This document shows positions 8,701 through 16,510 of a stretch of DNA of 36,422 bases, one piece after another. The notes under the pieces are model-generated. The model had not been told where the DNA came from. It did not search any database and worked only from the letters and a program-made list of their open reading frames with translations. Position numbers and translations under genes: made by a program. Each line of letters starts with the position of its first letter. Position 1 is the first letter of the stretch. The stretch spans positions 1 through 36,422 of IMG/VR virus record IMGVR_UViG_3300030419_001946. One strand, written 5' to 3'. This DNA comes from a virus.

Positions 8701-11432
8701 CTTGTTTCAGCAAATTGTTCTAAGTCGCGCCCTGCTCCTTGAAGACGCCCCATGGAACCCTCCCATTCTTTTGCGTCAGATACATTATGGCTAAACGGAT
8801 GACGGCCCGTTTTCAACTTCTTTACTGAAAGCATGCGCTCTTCTTGAGGGTCATGAGGTGGCCTCATTCTACCAAGTTTTGTTGCATGTCTATGAGCGTG
8901 TCTTGACCTTCTTTTAGAATGACCAAACGGGTCGGTGGATGATTGAATTGTATGAAGGGAATCACCAAGAGGACCAGATACTACATTAGAATATTTTGTA
9001 GGTTTACCCTGATACTTTTCTTGTCTTTCAAGATTACTCATTGTTCTAATGGTATTTGCATAAGGAGCAGCAAAAGATGTGACACCGTTACTAAACGTAT
9101 TTTTTGTTGTTCTTGCTTTTGTAGAGGCTTTTCCATCTCTGAAACCCTTCGGTCTACTCGCATCTTTAGCACTTAACACTCCAGCCGGGTCAACATCGAG
9201 AGGCGCTCTCTTGTCGTAATACATAGGAGTCAAGAAACCAGTAAGACCTGTGTGCTTTTCATTTGCTGTGAAAAAGGTATCATCGAAATCTTCATTCCCT
9301 ATATGAGAAAGTCCATCCTCGTCTTTCGGGTGATGACTGTGCAAAAAATGAAGGAATGCAGAAGATGACCTACCAAGTCCACCGCTCTCATGAAATGAGT
9401 CAGAGAAAAATGATGCTAATCCCTTGAGTGTTTCCCCATCATCGGTCAAGTATAACCCACGCTCATTTTCAGGAACATCTGTTGCCCTATACCCGTCATG
9501 ACCACGTAAATGCCTCTGTGCAGAGTTCCTTACTCTCTTGTGGTCACGAGAACGGTTAGCCAGTAAAAGAGCACGTTGACGAACATTATTGAAATCATCT
9601 GCGCTCATAAGAGGAGCATCAGGATGGTGGTCTTTTTTGGCCTCAAAGGGATTTAGATTTTCATCCAAACCAACAAGTTCGAGTAACTGCTTTTCACTAA
9701 TCTCGTTTTCACCCTTCTGAGATTCTTCTAATTCCCTGTAATATGCTTCTTCGTATGAAATGTCTTTATCTTCCGCACGCCGCCTTGCGTTTGCTGCGGT
9801 TCTAAGGTTAATTCTTGGAATATAATTCAACTCATCTAAAGTGGGAGGCTCATACTCATCCTCGTCTTCATCAAACTCATCCTCGTATGTTTCTCGCATT
9901 TTCGCACTGAGTGGTCTGTGGAACTTTCTATTGAGTTCACCGAGAATAAAATCATGCATAGTTCCTCCAGTGGGATGATTAGTTTCCTTCAACGCCTTGT
10001 AAAAAGCAGCACCGCTAAGTGCTTCTGTCGCTTTGGGAATATCCGCTTCACTTTCATAGTGAGCATTTACATTCCCACCATGTGCATTTTGACCACGGTG
10101 AAACCACTCATATTCGGAATTAACGCGTTGCTTAAGGTCACGAGCAATCCGACCAGCAGATGTATAAGTCCCATCACCGAGAGAAATCATCTGATTATCT
10201 GGATGCTTAGTGTCTTTTTCATAGAGATGCTTAGCAACCATATAACGCTGCGCTGGTGTCATGAACTCTAAACCATGCCTGTAACCGTTGTATGACATTT
10301 TCTTAGGAAAATGTATAGGTTCAGGTGCGTCACGAGGGACATCTTCCCCTCTCATTAAAGCCATCTCTCTTTCAATCCGCTCTTCATCAGTTTCACCAAT
10401 GTAAGGTTCAGGGTGAATCTCATCAGAAAACCAATCTTTTGCACGAGATTCGAAATGCTGTTTTCTTAACTCAAAATCCTGCTTTGCATCATCTTCAGGA
10501 AACATCTCTGTTACTTTTGTTGCAGCATTAGGGTTTTCAGCCTTCCAACGCTCAAAATCAGTCATGTATATGCTGTGAGGTGAAATGTCATGATGGCGAC
10601 CAGCAAAAGGTTGACGAGATTCATTTGTCTTTTCTTGTGCTAATTCTTCAATGGCTTGCTGACGGAATATTTTCTTAGGGTCTTGATTCAAATCAGGGTC
10701 TTCATTACCAAACAATATCTCTTTCACACTGTCATCAGTATTCTCATAGATTTCGTTAATCCTTTGTAGAATCTTTTTTTCTGACGTTTCCTCAACTGTT
10801 CCTGAAACAAAGGGATTTTCCTGACTGATGTCATGTTTGTCTTGCGCCTTTTCGATTTCAGCGTGGATTTCGCTATTGCTTTGAGCACCGGGTTCTGAAG
10901 GGAGATAAAAACGCCTTAATGTCTCAACCCAACGGGGTTCGCCAGTAATGGTATTAACACGCTTATGTGGATGAACAACTGGGCTAAACGGATGCATATC
11001 GTGATAATGGTCGTAACCAGCCTCTCCTACAACGTCAATGTCCTCTGTAAAAATCTGCTCAAGAGGGCGCTCAATAACTCGGTCAAACCAGTGATGTTCA
11101 CCATCATGCATCATCTCCGATATTCTTGTAATGTGTTCGTTTAACAACTGCACTTCAGAAAGTTCTTTGTTACTTCGCTTTTGTCTTTCTTTCTTTTGAG
11201 AGCGTCTGCTGAGTGGTTTAAATTGTCTTTGCTCCGATGGAATCTCTTCTTTCAAAATAGAGATAGTCAAGTGGTCTTCCCACGATTTGACAAAATCATC
11301 ACCCTGACGGGAGACATTTAGGACCGAAAAGTAATGGTCAGCGACGGCGTTATGATAATCAATGCCGTCAACTACAGCCTTGAGTAGATTATCGCGTGTC
11401 CTCAAATAGACATCGAAGGCATCTTCTCGCAC
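5721..11432 (-). CDS. 1903-aa giant virion protein with degenerate DNA-ligase-like domain
   Basis: One uninterrupted frame of 1903 codons, starting at GTG with GAGGGTGA six bases upstream. Residues 1-1400 are hydrophilic, charged and His/Asp/Glu-rich with coiled-coil stretches, and match no family I know. Residues about 1425-1675 resemble the adenylation plus OB-fold module of ATP-dependent DNA ligases: SAYPEGQRIIITRDGDD at motif I, HIYIFDILDYDGTNV, PKWFMLRRNKDIALIIL at motif V, and an OB-like FEEGDIVRVSVSGV. The lysine of KxDG is replaced (YPEG) and motif III/IV acids are not visible, so catalysis is unlikely. The acidic tail (last 150 residues) is coiled. Position between a zinc-ribbon gene and the protease suggests a core or ejected internal protein. 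Confidence 0.85.
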   Translation of the reverse strand: MREDAFDVYLRTRDNLLKAVVDGIDYHNAVADHYFSVLNVSRQGDDFVKSWEDHLTISILKEEIPSEQRQFKPLSRRSQKKERQKRSNKELSEVQLLNEHITRISEMMHDGEHHWFDRVIERPLEQIFTEDIDVVGEAGYDHYHDMHPFSPVVHPHKRVNTITGEPRWVETLRRFYLPSEPGAQSNSEIHAEIEKAQDKHDISQENPFVSGTVEETSEKKILQRINEIYENTDDSVKEILFGNEDPDLNQDPKKIFRQQAIEELAQEKTNESRQPFAGRHHDISPHSIYMTDFERWKAENPNAATKVTEMFPEDDAKQDFELRKQHFESRAKDWFSDEIHPEPYIGETDEERIEREMALMRGEDVPRDAPEPIHFPKKMSYNGYRHGLEFMTPAQRYMVAKHLYEKDTKHPDNQMISLGDGTYTSAGRIARDLKQRVNSEYEWFHRGQNAHGGNVNAHYESEADIPKATEALSGAAFYKALKETNHPTGGTMHDFILGELNRKFHRPLSAKMRETYEDEFDEDEDEYEPPTLDELNYIPRINLRTAANARRRAEDKDISYEEAYYRELEESQKGENEISEKQLLELVGLDENLNPFEAKKDHHPDAPLMSADDFNNVRQRALLLANRSRDHKRVRNSAQRHLRGHDGYRATDVPENERGLYLTDDGETLKGLASFFSDSFHESGGLGRSSSAFLHFLHSHHPKDEDGLSHIGNEDFDDTFFTANEKHTGLTGFLTPMYYDKRAPLDVDPAGVLSAKDASRPKGFRDGKASTKARTTKNTFSNGVTSFAAPYANTIRTMSNLERQEKYQGKPTKYSNVVSGPLGDSLHTIQSSTDPFGHSKRRSRHAHRHATKLGRMRPPHDPQEERMLSVKKLKTGRHPFSHNVSDAKEWEGSMGRLQGAGRDLEQFAETRDVSGDFDYETNMENITNLMALQDEDSEKLEEMKERGEIDPTLIGRMEERGEEIESIEQSLREYEHSEQYGDVYTNKQRLAEFENIDKKDAADNAAHIEMARRLLAMVPSDKMPDPEQDPAGFWSISARALADAGRVLRMADPQDGIFTHSYGGKEVEKKSASEIFSSEGNVIDPHARVGNIVKRFGVEVLPESNSITVLQNLGLPNDEYHNDMIERLLDHARTIGPVRVMTNSAVHSTGVPLTPRGSMAFHDASIENHQDAFTDYVKQQRGTIKQKANELKDRYERPLSFIPSIIRRNEKASEINNLTHIPLTPVEMSQRQESVYGNAMRGTAKNPNIKATKNRIRSTLHDLIVAHGEEEEGQIYSGGTATEAGWGTFPVGPATTGQHHTVQDMWGSTSAMDFGYPGRSPVGWEIENGQPVIGFKTQNELLHSVPHGIMAELHGEEKAALWRQQQWQPLSTMNYISRANMMGQRPNDDIILRSEDLMTLMNPDLLYKEDEARPPPLLPMHRLFSVKNLDSFRGFTGDWVVSAYPEGQRIIITRDGDDISAYDSNADDVAIRGRTKKHLKKLTEKDFVVDAIKRPNHIYIFDILDYDGTNVSDLSTPERLKLLRGQFDSYENAHIPSPDDTVVTDEGGLEAAVERLSEENPRLLLRDGKSTYMKGERRHPKWFMLRRNKDIALIILDVRGKGPFTYRLGAGPVDEDDLGNRGVKFDGETYLDVGTVKSPKPFEEGDIVRVSVSGVKEKKRSGRLIYDVTPNTIRAGSNIESPASLESLSLLAKSHPIIPVHYDIEMADGKMTLSFDGIDDVVYKMTMTRNGYWVHEPQALLSPLMKSDYAIQLAESIRPIWHDVAGVMISKKLERVRTMTNPKHREQSEEESAGIIDSDDDETILKPEEQKKMADMLSRIADLTERISKEKMTGRTSAQGVGLFGDGVESPRGPTEVQGEQTQPDWDMLERPTEDPEEEYPAARKKRKMLEQSNEMEIEEPEG

Positions 11433-11444
11433 ACTTCGTCACCC

Positions 11445-11981
11445 TCAGAGTTCCAGCATATCACGCATCTTGCTAAGAATCCCATCAACGACTTGTCGGT
11501 CGGCGCCGCCACCGTCGTGAGGATTCAACTGACCAGACAACTTGTCCATGGAAACTGACTCAGATGTTGCGCCTTTGTTAGTAACATCTTCTCCGCCGTA
11601 TAGATACTGATTGGTTGTGTAGTAAGCACTGCGTGTTTGTCCACCGCTTTCAGCCATGAACATAACTCCACCGGGGTTAGAGTCAAAAGATGTTTCAAAA
11701 CCCGGTTGAGTGCCCATTTCGGACTTTTCTACATTCATCTTTCCACCGCATCCCATCTTCATGCAAGCGCCTTTGTTCATTTTCTCACCGCAAGTTGGGC
11801 AATCTTTTGCTTTCTTCTTCTCGTCTTTAGCACCCTTACCATCAGCAGCGAAAGAAGGAACTTTCTTTCCTTCATGCTCAACCATGTCTAACTTTTCAGC
11901 CTTTTCAAAAAGACGTTGAGCCTTGTGAAGAAGGGTTATTGCATCTTTACTAACTGGGGATGGAATTGGTCGCATGTTCAT
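11445..11981 (-). CDS. 178-aa protein with cysteine-rich zinc motif
   Basis: After a basic helical N-terminus (about residues 1-60, with AITLLHKAQRLFEKAEKL) there is a short cysteine cluster CPTCGEKMNKGACMKMGCGG at about residues 61-80, then a Gly/Ser-rich, low-complexity C-terminal half. The cluster is a likely zinc knuckle. Its ATG overlaps the stop of the 109-aa gene by four bases, and it precedes the giant protein by 12 bases. Probably a head-assembly or core component. No family is recognised. Confidence 0.75.
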   Translation of the reverse strand: MNMRPIPSPVSKDAITLLHKAQRLFEKAEKLDMVEHEGKKVPSFAADGKGAKDEKKKAKDCPTCGEKMNKGACMKMGCGGKMNVEKSEMGTQPGFETSFDSNPGGVMFMAESGGQTRSAYYTTNQYLYGGEDVTNKGATSESVSMDKLSGQLNPHDGGGADRQVVDGILSKMRDMLEL

Positions 11982-12307
11982 ACCTCTGTGCTTTTGGCTT
12001 GGTCAGCCATCTCATGAATCTCATCCCAACTCATGAGATGGATTTCTTCATTTGTAAAAGTGTCATTTGCCTTGAGAAGCACACCCTCATCAGAGCGGAA
12101 AGCGTCTGTTTCTACATCCTCACTTAGAGGAGTCATTGTAGCAACAAAACCTGCCTTACGAAGAAGAGATGTTGGGTCGTTAATAATGCGTTGAAGACGT
12201 TGATTTTCTGCCTTGAGAATACCAAGGTCGTGGTCCATGGTTTCCATCTTAGAGATAAGTGTGGACATGAGTCGCTCTGTCGCACTCTCAGGTGCGTCAT
12301 CAGACAT
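11978..12307 (-). CDS. 109-aa coiled-coil protein with scaffold-like C-terminus
   Basis: Residues about 10-50 form a heptad-rich coiled coil (RLMSTLISKMETMDHDLGILK). The C-terminus reads HLMSWDEIHEMADQA, nearly matching the C-terminal MSWDEVHQLAG of the protease-scaffold fusion some 6 kb away in the same operon. In many tailed viruses the extreme C-terminus of the scaffold binds the capsid protein, so a second scaffold or core protein sharing that docking peptide is a reasonable inference. The gene follows the 116-aa gene by four bases and overlaps the next by ATGA. Confidence 0.75.
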   Translation of the reverse strand: MSDDAPESATERLMSTLISKMETMDHDLGILKAENQRLQRIINDPTSLLRKAGFVATMTPLSEDVETDAFRSDEGVLLKANDTFTNEEIHLMSWDEIHEMADQAKSTEV

Positions 12308-12311
12308 CTAA

Positions 12312-12662
12312 TCACTCTCCACCGGGAGTAAAGTGACCGAAAGTTCCACGGTGAACACGCATGGGTCCGCCAGTTCGTGCAGCAAGAATCATACCGGGTA
12401 GAACAGCATCACGTTGTGAAGAGTCAAACTTCTCACCAGTTGTGTTCATCTTCATGATTGGAGTAGAGATTTGAGTATTTCCACTTCTTTCTGCCTTCGT
12501 GATTTCCATGTGAATATCTTCTGAAAGATAACCAGCGAACTTTTTAATTTCATTCAAATGGTCTTGAGCAGCCATTGCGTCACCTGTTTCGAGTGCCTTG
12601 CTGAAGGCGTCAGCGTGAACGCCTAACTTGCGTGCCATAGGGTGCATTTTCTTGAGGTCCAT
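12312..12662 (-). CDS. 116-aa protein between portal and scaffold-like genes
   Basis: The protein opens MDLKKMHPMARKLGVHADAFSK, has an amphipathic helical first half (about residues 1-60) and a Gly/Thr/Met-rich second half ending FGHFTPGGE. The start has GGAGAGCGAG upstream of ATG. It sits directly after the portal gene. It may be a small portal- or core-associated structural protein, but there is no recognisable domain. Confidence 0.7.
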   Translation of the reverse strand: MDLKKMHPMARKLGVHADAFSKALETGDAMAAQDHLNEIKKFAGYLSEDIHMEITKAERSGNTQISTPIMKMNTTGEKFDSSQRDAVLPGMILAARTGGPMRVHRGTFGHFTPGGE

Positions 12663-12702
12663 GTTAATCTCGCTCTCCGTAGGTAAGGTGCATTAAAAGA
12701 GA

Positions 12703-14427
12703 TTACGCTCCACGCGGCCTTCTCGCGTTCTGTATTGCATCACTATTCAACTGCTGTTGAGTAGGTGCTGGTCCACGTTGTTGAACACTTGTCACGGGCG
12801 AACCAGCGCCCGGTGAGCCGCGTTGTTGTGGTCTTGCAGGGCTTCTTGGTGTGCGTATTCCTTGTCCTTCACCACCCGGTTGTGATGGAGGCATCATTCC
12901 ACCGGGAGGCATTCCTCCTCTCATTGGCATACCACCCGGAGGCATACCACCCGGAGGCATACCACCCGGAGGCATACCACCCGGAGGCATTCCGCCCGGT
13001 TGCGCCCCTTCTTCTTGTTGGCGATACACGAAGCGAATGTCTCGGTCACCCTCCTCCAAGAGTTCAGGTTGATAACCCAGCATTTGCATTCTTTGTGCCA
13101 AGTTGACTTCCATCTCATCACGGCGGAGGCGGGTGATTTCATCCTCTTCTTCATTTGGATAGAGGGTTAGTTTCCAATCTGTAATACTCATTTCTTTGAG
13201 TATGCGAGGGAATAGGCTCTCTGTGTAGACCTTTTGCCCAAACTCAACAGCACGATTAGTTACAAGAATCTGCAAACCTTCGTTGTTGAGTCCACCAGAT
13301 TTACCATTGTCAATCATAAAGATGCTCGACACACCGTAAAATGCGGCAATTCGATTACGAATCTCATCACGGACAGCGATATACTGCATTTCTTCCAACG
13401 TGTCCATGAACTTAACCCAATTGACAGCACCACGACCAGATTGCGATTCAATACCAACCTTCGGGATGTAATGCGGGTCACGCTCCATCTTTTCATCAAC
13501 GCCCTTCCAGAAGGACTTCATTGACTCAAGATTGTCTGTCGTGACAGAAATAATACCTTTTGGAATCCGCCTCTTCTGGTAAGCAGTATACATGTAATTG
13601 TCCATTGCAGTGAGTGTCATTGCCTGACGCCACATCGTATTGACTGGGGAAGTCCCATACAACTTAGATGGGTTATACTTACTGATATGAATGACTTCAC
13701 CTTTCGTGTAATATTGGTTCTTACCAGAACCTGACATGTTCACATAGTGAGCGTCTACAAGTTTTGAGCCGCATACTTGACACGCTGGCTCCTGACCGGG
13801 ATAAGCCACTTGGTCACGATGGATTTTACAAATCTTGTATCGTCCACCCCGAACACCACGCTTGTCAGCGATAATACGCATGAAAATAGGGTCACCACGA
13901 ATAACTTGCTTAACTCGATAGAACTGTATGTCACCCGTTTCAGGGTCCACATAATACTCTTTGATGAGAATCAAAAACGCATCATCTACAATATTCAAGT
14001 CACGCTCAATTTCGTAAAGAACATCCATGAAACTTTGCTCCATGGCATTTTCTTGCTCCAATAACCAACGACCGTAAATAACCTGCTCAGGGTCAGGGTC
14101 ACGAACTTCTCCACCACATGTCTTACACATGTCAACATCATGCTGGAACTCCTCACCGCACTCAGTGCACTTCTTACGAAACTTCTTCTCCCAATAGTAT
14201 CCCCGTCGGAAAATCTCCTGACCTAACTTTGCCAACACAGTTCGTAGAATAAGATTCTCATTTGAAACAGCGAATAAAGCAGGAATAGTAATACCTTGTG
14301 CGAGAACAGGCTCTTGGATACCTGTTGTATACAAGGGCATTTGAGGCTCAGGTGTTGTGCGTCGCCTAAACGGATTAGCAAGAGCCGATAAAAATCGGCT
14401 AACTGGGCCTTGGTTATCTTCTGCCAT
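12703..14427 (-). CDS. Portal protein with two internal zinc ribbons
   Basis: The size (574 aa), place between terminase and protease/capsid genes, and features typical of phage portals support this call: an N-terminal ALANPFRRR segment, a middle IRNRIAAFYGVSSIFMID and a later LFPRILKEM helix region. Two zinc-binding clusters are visible: CTECGEEFQ...CKTCGGE (about residues 86-106), and CKIHRD...CQVCGSK (about 203-224). The C-terminus is low complexity with tandem GGMPP repeats, Pro/Gln-rich. ATG at 14427 is chosen (GGAGGG six bases upstream; overlaps the previous stop by one base). Portals form the dodecameric DNA channel at one capsid vertex. The zinc ribbons are unusual for this family as known to me. 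Confidence 0.85.
   Translation of the reverse strand: MAEDNQGPVSRFLSALANPFRRRTTPEPQMPLYTTGIQEPVLAQGITIPALFAVSNENLILRTVLAKLGQEIFRRGYYWEKKFRKKCTECGEEFQHDVDMCKTCGGEVRDPDPEQVIYGRWLLEQENAMEQSFMDVLYEIERDLNIVDDAFLILIKEYYVDPETGDIQFYRVKQVIRGDPIFMRIIADKRGVRGGRYKICKIHRDQVAYPGQEPACQVCGSKLVDAHYVNMSGSGKNQYYTKGEVIHISKYNPSKLYGTSPVNTMWRQAMTLTAMDNYMYTAYQKRRIPKGIISVTTDNLESMKSFWKGVDEKMERDPHYIPKVGIESQSGRGAVNWVKFMDTLEEMQYIAVRDEIRNRIAAFYGVSSIFMIDNGKSGGLNNEGLQILVTNRAVEFGQKVYTESLFPRILKEMSITDWKLTLYPNEEEDEITRLRRDEMEVNLAQRMQMLGYQPELLEEGDRDIRFVYRQQEEGAQPGGMPPGGMPPGGMPPGGMPPGGMPMRGGMPPGGMMPPSQPGGEGQGIRTPRSPARPQQRGSPGAGSPVTSVQQRGPAPTQQQLNSDAIQNARRPRGA
12931..12990 (-). repeat. Four perfect 15-bp tandem repeats in portal C-terminus
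   Basis: The plus-strand unit ACCACCCGGAGGCAT occurs four times in a row, encoding GMPPG-type repeats. Degenerate copies extend on both sides. It gives the portal tail a flexible, Pro/Gly/Met-rich extension and is a site prone to copy-number change by slippage. Confidence 0.9.
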
Positions 14428-15638
14428 CACAGACCCTCCTCATATTTACCAATTGTATCCACATCAATGCCCCAACTCTCAAGCAATTCGGTAGCCTTTC
14501 GAGTATCATCCTTCCAATTATTGTATCTAACGACTCGCTTTATCTCTTCCTTCCGAACCTTGTCGTCTTCTTCTATGAAGGCGAGAACGCCCTTGGCTTG
14601 AACTTCCTTCATACGCAGGTGAGGTAGCACTCCCGTTAGGAGTTTGCGGATGTCAGCCTTTGAATAGAACTGAAGTCGATGCTGACTCCTCTGTGAATCC
14701 TTGTAGACCTTATTATCGAGTTGAAGAACGCCGCAGCCCAGTGTTTTATGGAGATTTTCACAATGTATTCTTCCTCTATCCCCTGTTGCGATAAAGCCAG
14801 CACGTGGTTCACCGCGTCCTGTAATTGTGATATATCCATCAGCGTCAAGGAATCCAGCACTGTATGCCCATGGGTCTTTGAGAACAAGGCCATCAGAATC
14901 AAGAACAACATAAGTTCCGCGCTTTGCACCCTTAATGATGTCAACTTCTTCACCATACATATTGAGAAGCCGGGCCAATTTCTTATCAGTAAATGATTTT
15001 TTCATCATACCCGCTTCACTTAGATTTCTACGAATCTCAGTGGACTTCATCGGTCCTCTCTCATTCAACTGTTGAGCAGCAAAAGAAAGAAAATCTCGCT
15101 CATGCTTAGTGAGAGCATCAATCTGATGTAGGCTATTTTTCCACATCTTCTTCGCATCACTTCTCGTAGACATGGCTGTAGCCCATGCACGTTGCTCTTC
15201 TTCTCCCCATACATCCTCAAACTCATCGAGCATTTTGAGGGCAACCTCTGCACTTTTCCACATGTTACATGCTTGTTGAAGAGATACGGAACGGGTTTCC
15301 CCAAACTTACGCAAACTCTTGAGGTCACGGTCACTAAGTCCTAATTGCTTGATGACATCAGCATTCTCAGCACCCCAAGTAAGTGAATTGATTGTTACTT
15401 CAGTTTCTAACGCTTTCATGACACGTATGTCAGAAATAATGGCATCAATTTCATCACGACTATCCTTATTTCGTCTACGCATTTTTCGCAATCTTTTCAC
15501 AAGGTCACCGGCAGAACAGCCTAACTTAGCCTCAAACCAACCATCACCATTAGCAAAAAGGCTCTCAGTCACTTCAGCCTTAGTGATGACTTCGGGGACT
15601 TCTTCTTCGAAGGATTCGATAAGTGCCGACCCCCACAT
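14427..15638 (-). CDS. Winged-helix protein with C-terminal LAGLIDADG domain
   Basis: The 403-aa protein has a charged helical N-terminal half. A winged-helix-like stretch follows at about residues 165-250 (KSTEIRRNLSEAGMMKK through TYVVLDSDG). The C-terminal domain, from about residue 265, contains AGFLDADGYITI (a single LAGLIDADG motif) and a following IHCENLHKTLGCG-type element. LAGLIDADG proteins are usually homing endonucleases or DNA-binding factors derived from them. Here it is a standalone gene between the packaging and portal genes, not inside an intron or intein. It may be a domesticated regulator or packaging nuclease. ATG at 15638 has GAGGTCA nearby as ribosome site. Confidence 0.8.
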   Translation of the reverse strand: MWGSALIESFEEEVPEVITKAEVTESLFANGDGWFEAKLGCSAGDLVKRLRKMRRRNKDSRDEIDAIISDIRVMKALETEVTINSLTWGAENADVIKQLGLSDRDLKSLRKFGETRSVSLQQACNMWKSAEVALKMLDEFEDVWGEEEQRAWATAMSTRSDAKKMWKNSLHQIDALTKHERDFLSFAAQQLNERGPMKSTEIRRNLSEAGMMKKSFTDKKLARLLNMYGEEVDIIKGAKRGTYVVLDSDGLVLKDPWAYSAGFLDADGYITITGRGEPRAGFIATGDRGRIHCENLHKTLGCGVLQLDNKVYKDSQRSQHRLQFYSKADIRKLLTGVLPHLRMKEVQAKGVLAFIEEDDKVRKEEIKRVVRYNNWKDDTRKATELLESWGIDVDTIGKYEEGL

Positions 15639-15642
15639 ACTT

Positions 15643-15661
15643 TGACCTCACGAGTGACCTC
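15643..15661 (-). promoter_or_regulatory. TGACCTC direct repeat, 12-bp period
   Basis: The plus strand reads TGACCTC-5 bases-TGACCTC in the short gap between two genes; the minus-strand GAGGTCA nearer the ATG can serve as Shine-Dalgarno. The same arrangement (same 7-mer, same 12-bp period, opposite orientation) recurs at 36141-36159. An operator role is only inferred. Confidence 0.35.
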
Positions 15662-15957
15662 TACTTAACGGCTACCATCTTCACGATAGTCGGTTTACCG
15701 CCTACGCCCTGCTTCTTAGAGCGCTTACGCTTAGTGGCTGCACGTTTTTCACCCTCAGACATTGAACCAGAAGTTTTTGGCGTTTTTTCGCTGACCTTTA
15801 CAGAAGGGCGGCACTTTGGGTAACCCTTACTTCCCTTCTTTGCTTTGGAACGACCGCAAGGAGGGTGCTTACCCGTCTTCGGGTCTTTACGACTAACATC
15901 TACCCACTTCTCTTTGAACCAACGGTTCAGGTTTTTACGGACCAGAACCTTACTCAT
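15661..15957 (-). CDS. 98-aa basic protein of a family common in marine phages
   Basis: This small, very basic protein has a conserved-looking core: RWFKEKWVDVSRKDPKTGKH, then CGRSKAKKGSKGYPKCRPSV (two Cys about 20 residues apart) and a Lys/Arg-rich tail (AATKRKRSKKQG). From memory, short proteins with this EKWVD...CGR...GYPKC layout are widespread in marine phage and giant-virus data. Their function is unknown to me, and nucleic-acid binding is likely by charge. The start at 15957 overlaps the upstream stop by ATGA; an in-frame ATG five codons earlier is possible. Confidence 0.8.
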   Translation of the reverse strand: MSKVLVRKNLNRWFKEKWVDVSRKDPKTGKHPPCGRSKAKKGSKGYPKCRPSVKVSEKTPKTSGSMSEGEKRAATKRKRSKKQGVGGKPTIVKMVAVK

Positions 15958-16316
15958 TTCTTCGCCGCCCATGCATCACAAACGTGGTCAGCACGACAAT
16001 TAAAATCATACCACTCACAATAACCAGTCATCGGGTCATCAGTTTTTGAAGAATCCCATGCTTTACAATTACCACACTTTTCTGACCCTGTGGCCTTGCG
16101 ATAATTTGGTGCATCTTTTTTGGCTTTTATTATGGCCCATGCCGCTTCAAGAGCATCCATTTTATGGACTTCTGTTTGCGATGTAACGTAATTTTGACAT
16201 TGATTTGCATACCATATCCTATCTCCGGCACCGCTCAATCTACACCTTTCCCAAGGGTCATCTACACCGCATAGAAAACATGGAGCATTGCCGCCCCCCC
16301 TCTTAAAACTCATCAT
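15954..16316 (-). CDS. 120-aa cysteine-rich zinc protein with internal AWxxIK tag
   Basis: The N-terminal CFLCGVDDPWERC cluster is followed by a tag (ALEAAWAIIKAKK, Trp at about residue 60). Then comes a C-terminal KCGNCKAWD...GYCEWYDFNC...VCDAW domain with five cysteines. That C-terminal pattern resembles small Cys-rich phage proteins of unknown function. The tag lies between two metal-binding modules, so it behaves as a portable linker element. ATGA overlaps join it to the genes on both sides. Possible role: virion-internal zinc protein. Confidence 0.8.
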   Translation of the reverse strand: MMSFKRGGGNAPCFLCGVDDPWERCRLSGAGDRIWYANQCQNYVTSQTEVHKMDALEAAWAIIKAKKDAPNYRKATGSEKCGNCKAWDSSKTDDPMTGYCEWYDFNCRADHVCDAWAAKK

Positions 16317-16510
16317 TTCTTTTTCTTCCCCTTCTTTCTAAACTTACCACGGCAGTATTGCACAGCCCAACCATTTGCATAGGCAGAAGGATAAACCTTG
16401 AACTTCCGCTTAGCAGCGGCCTTTCCTTCGGGACATAATTTCTTTTCAAGTGAATCCCAAGCCAATGTCATGGGTCCACAGTGTTCACAATCACAATTCA
16501 ACAATTCCAC
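16313..16510 (-). CDS. 65-aa basic protein with N-terminal tag
   Basis: The N-terminus has CDCEHCG and then PMTLAWDSLEKKL (a divergent copy of the tag, Trp at residue 18). The rest (AAKRKFKVYPSAYANGWAVQ and a Lys-rich end) matches, from memory, a short basic domain frequent in marine phages and giant viruses. The start is GTG at 16510, overlapping the preceding stop by 13 bases; TTG codons at 16504 or 16501 are alternatives because GAGGTG lies right at the GTG. DNA-binding or DNA-condensing function is inferred from charge only. Confidence 0.7.
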   Translation of the reverse strand: MELLNCDCEHCGPMTLAWDSLEKKLCPEGKAAAKRKFKVYPSAYANGWAVQYCRGKFRKKGKKKK

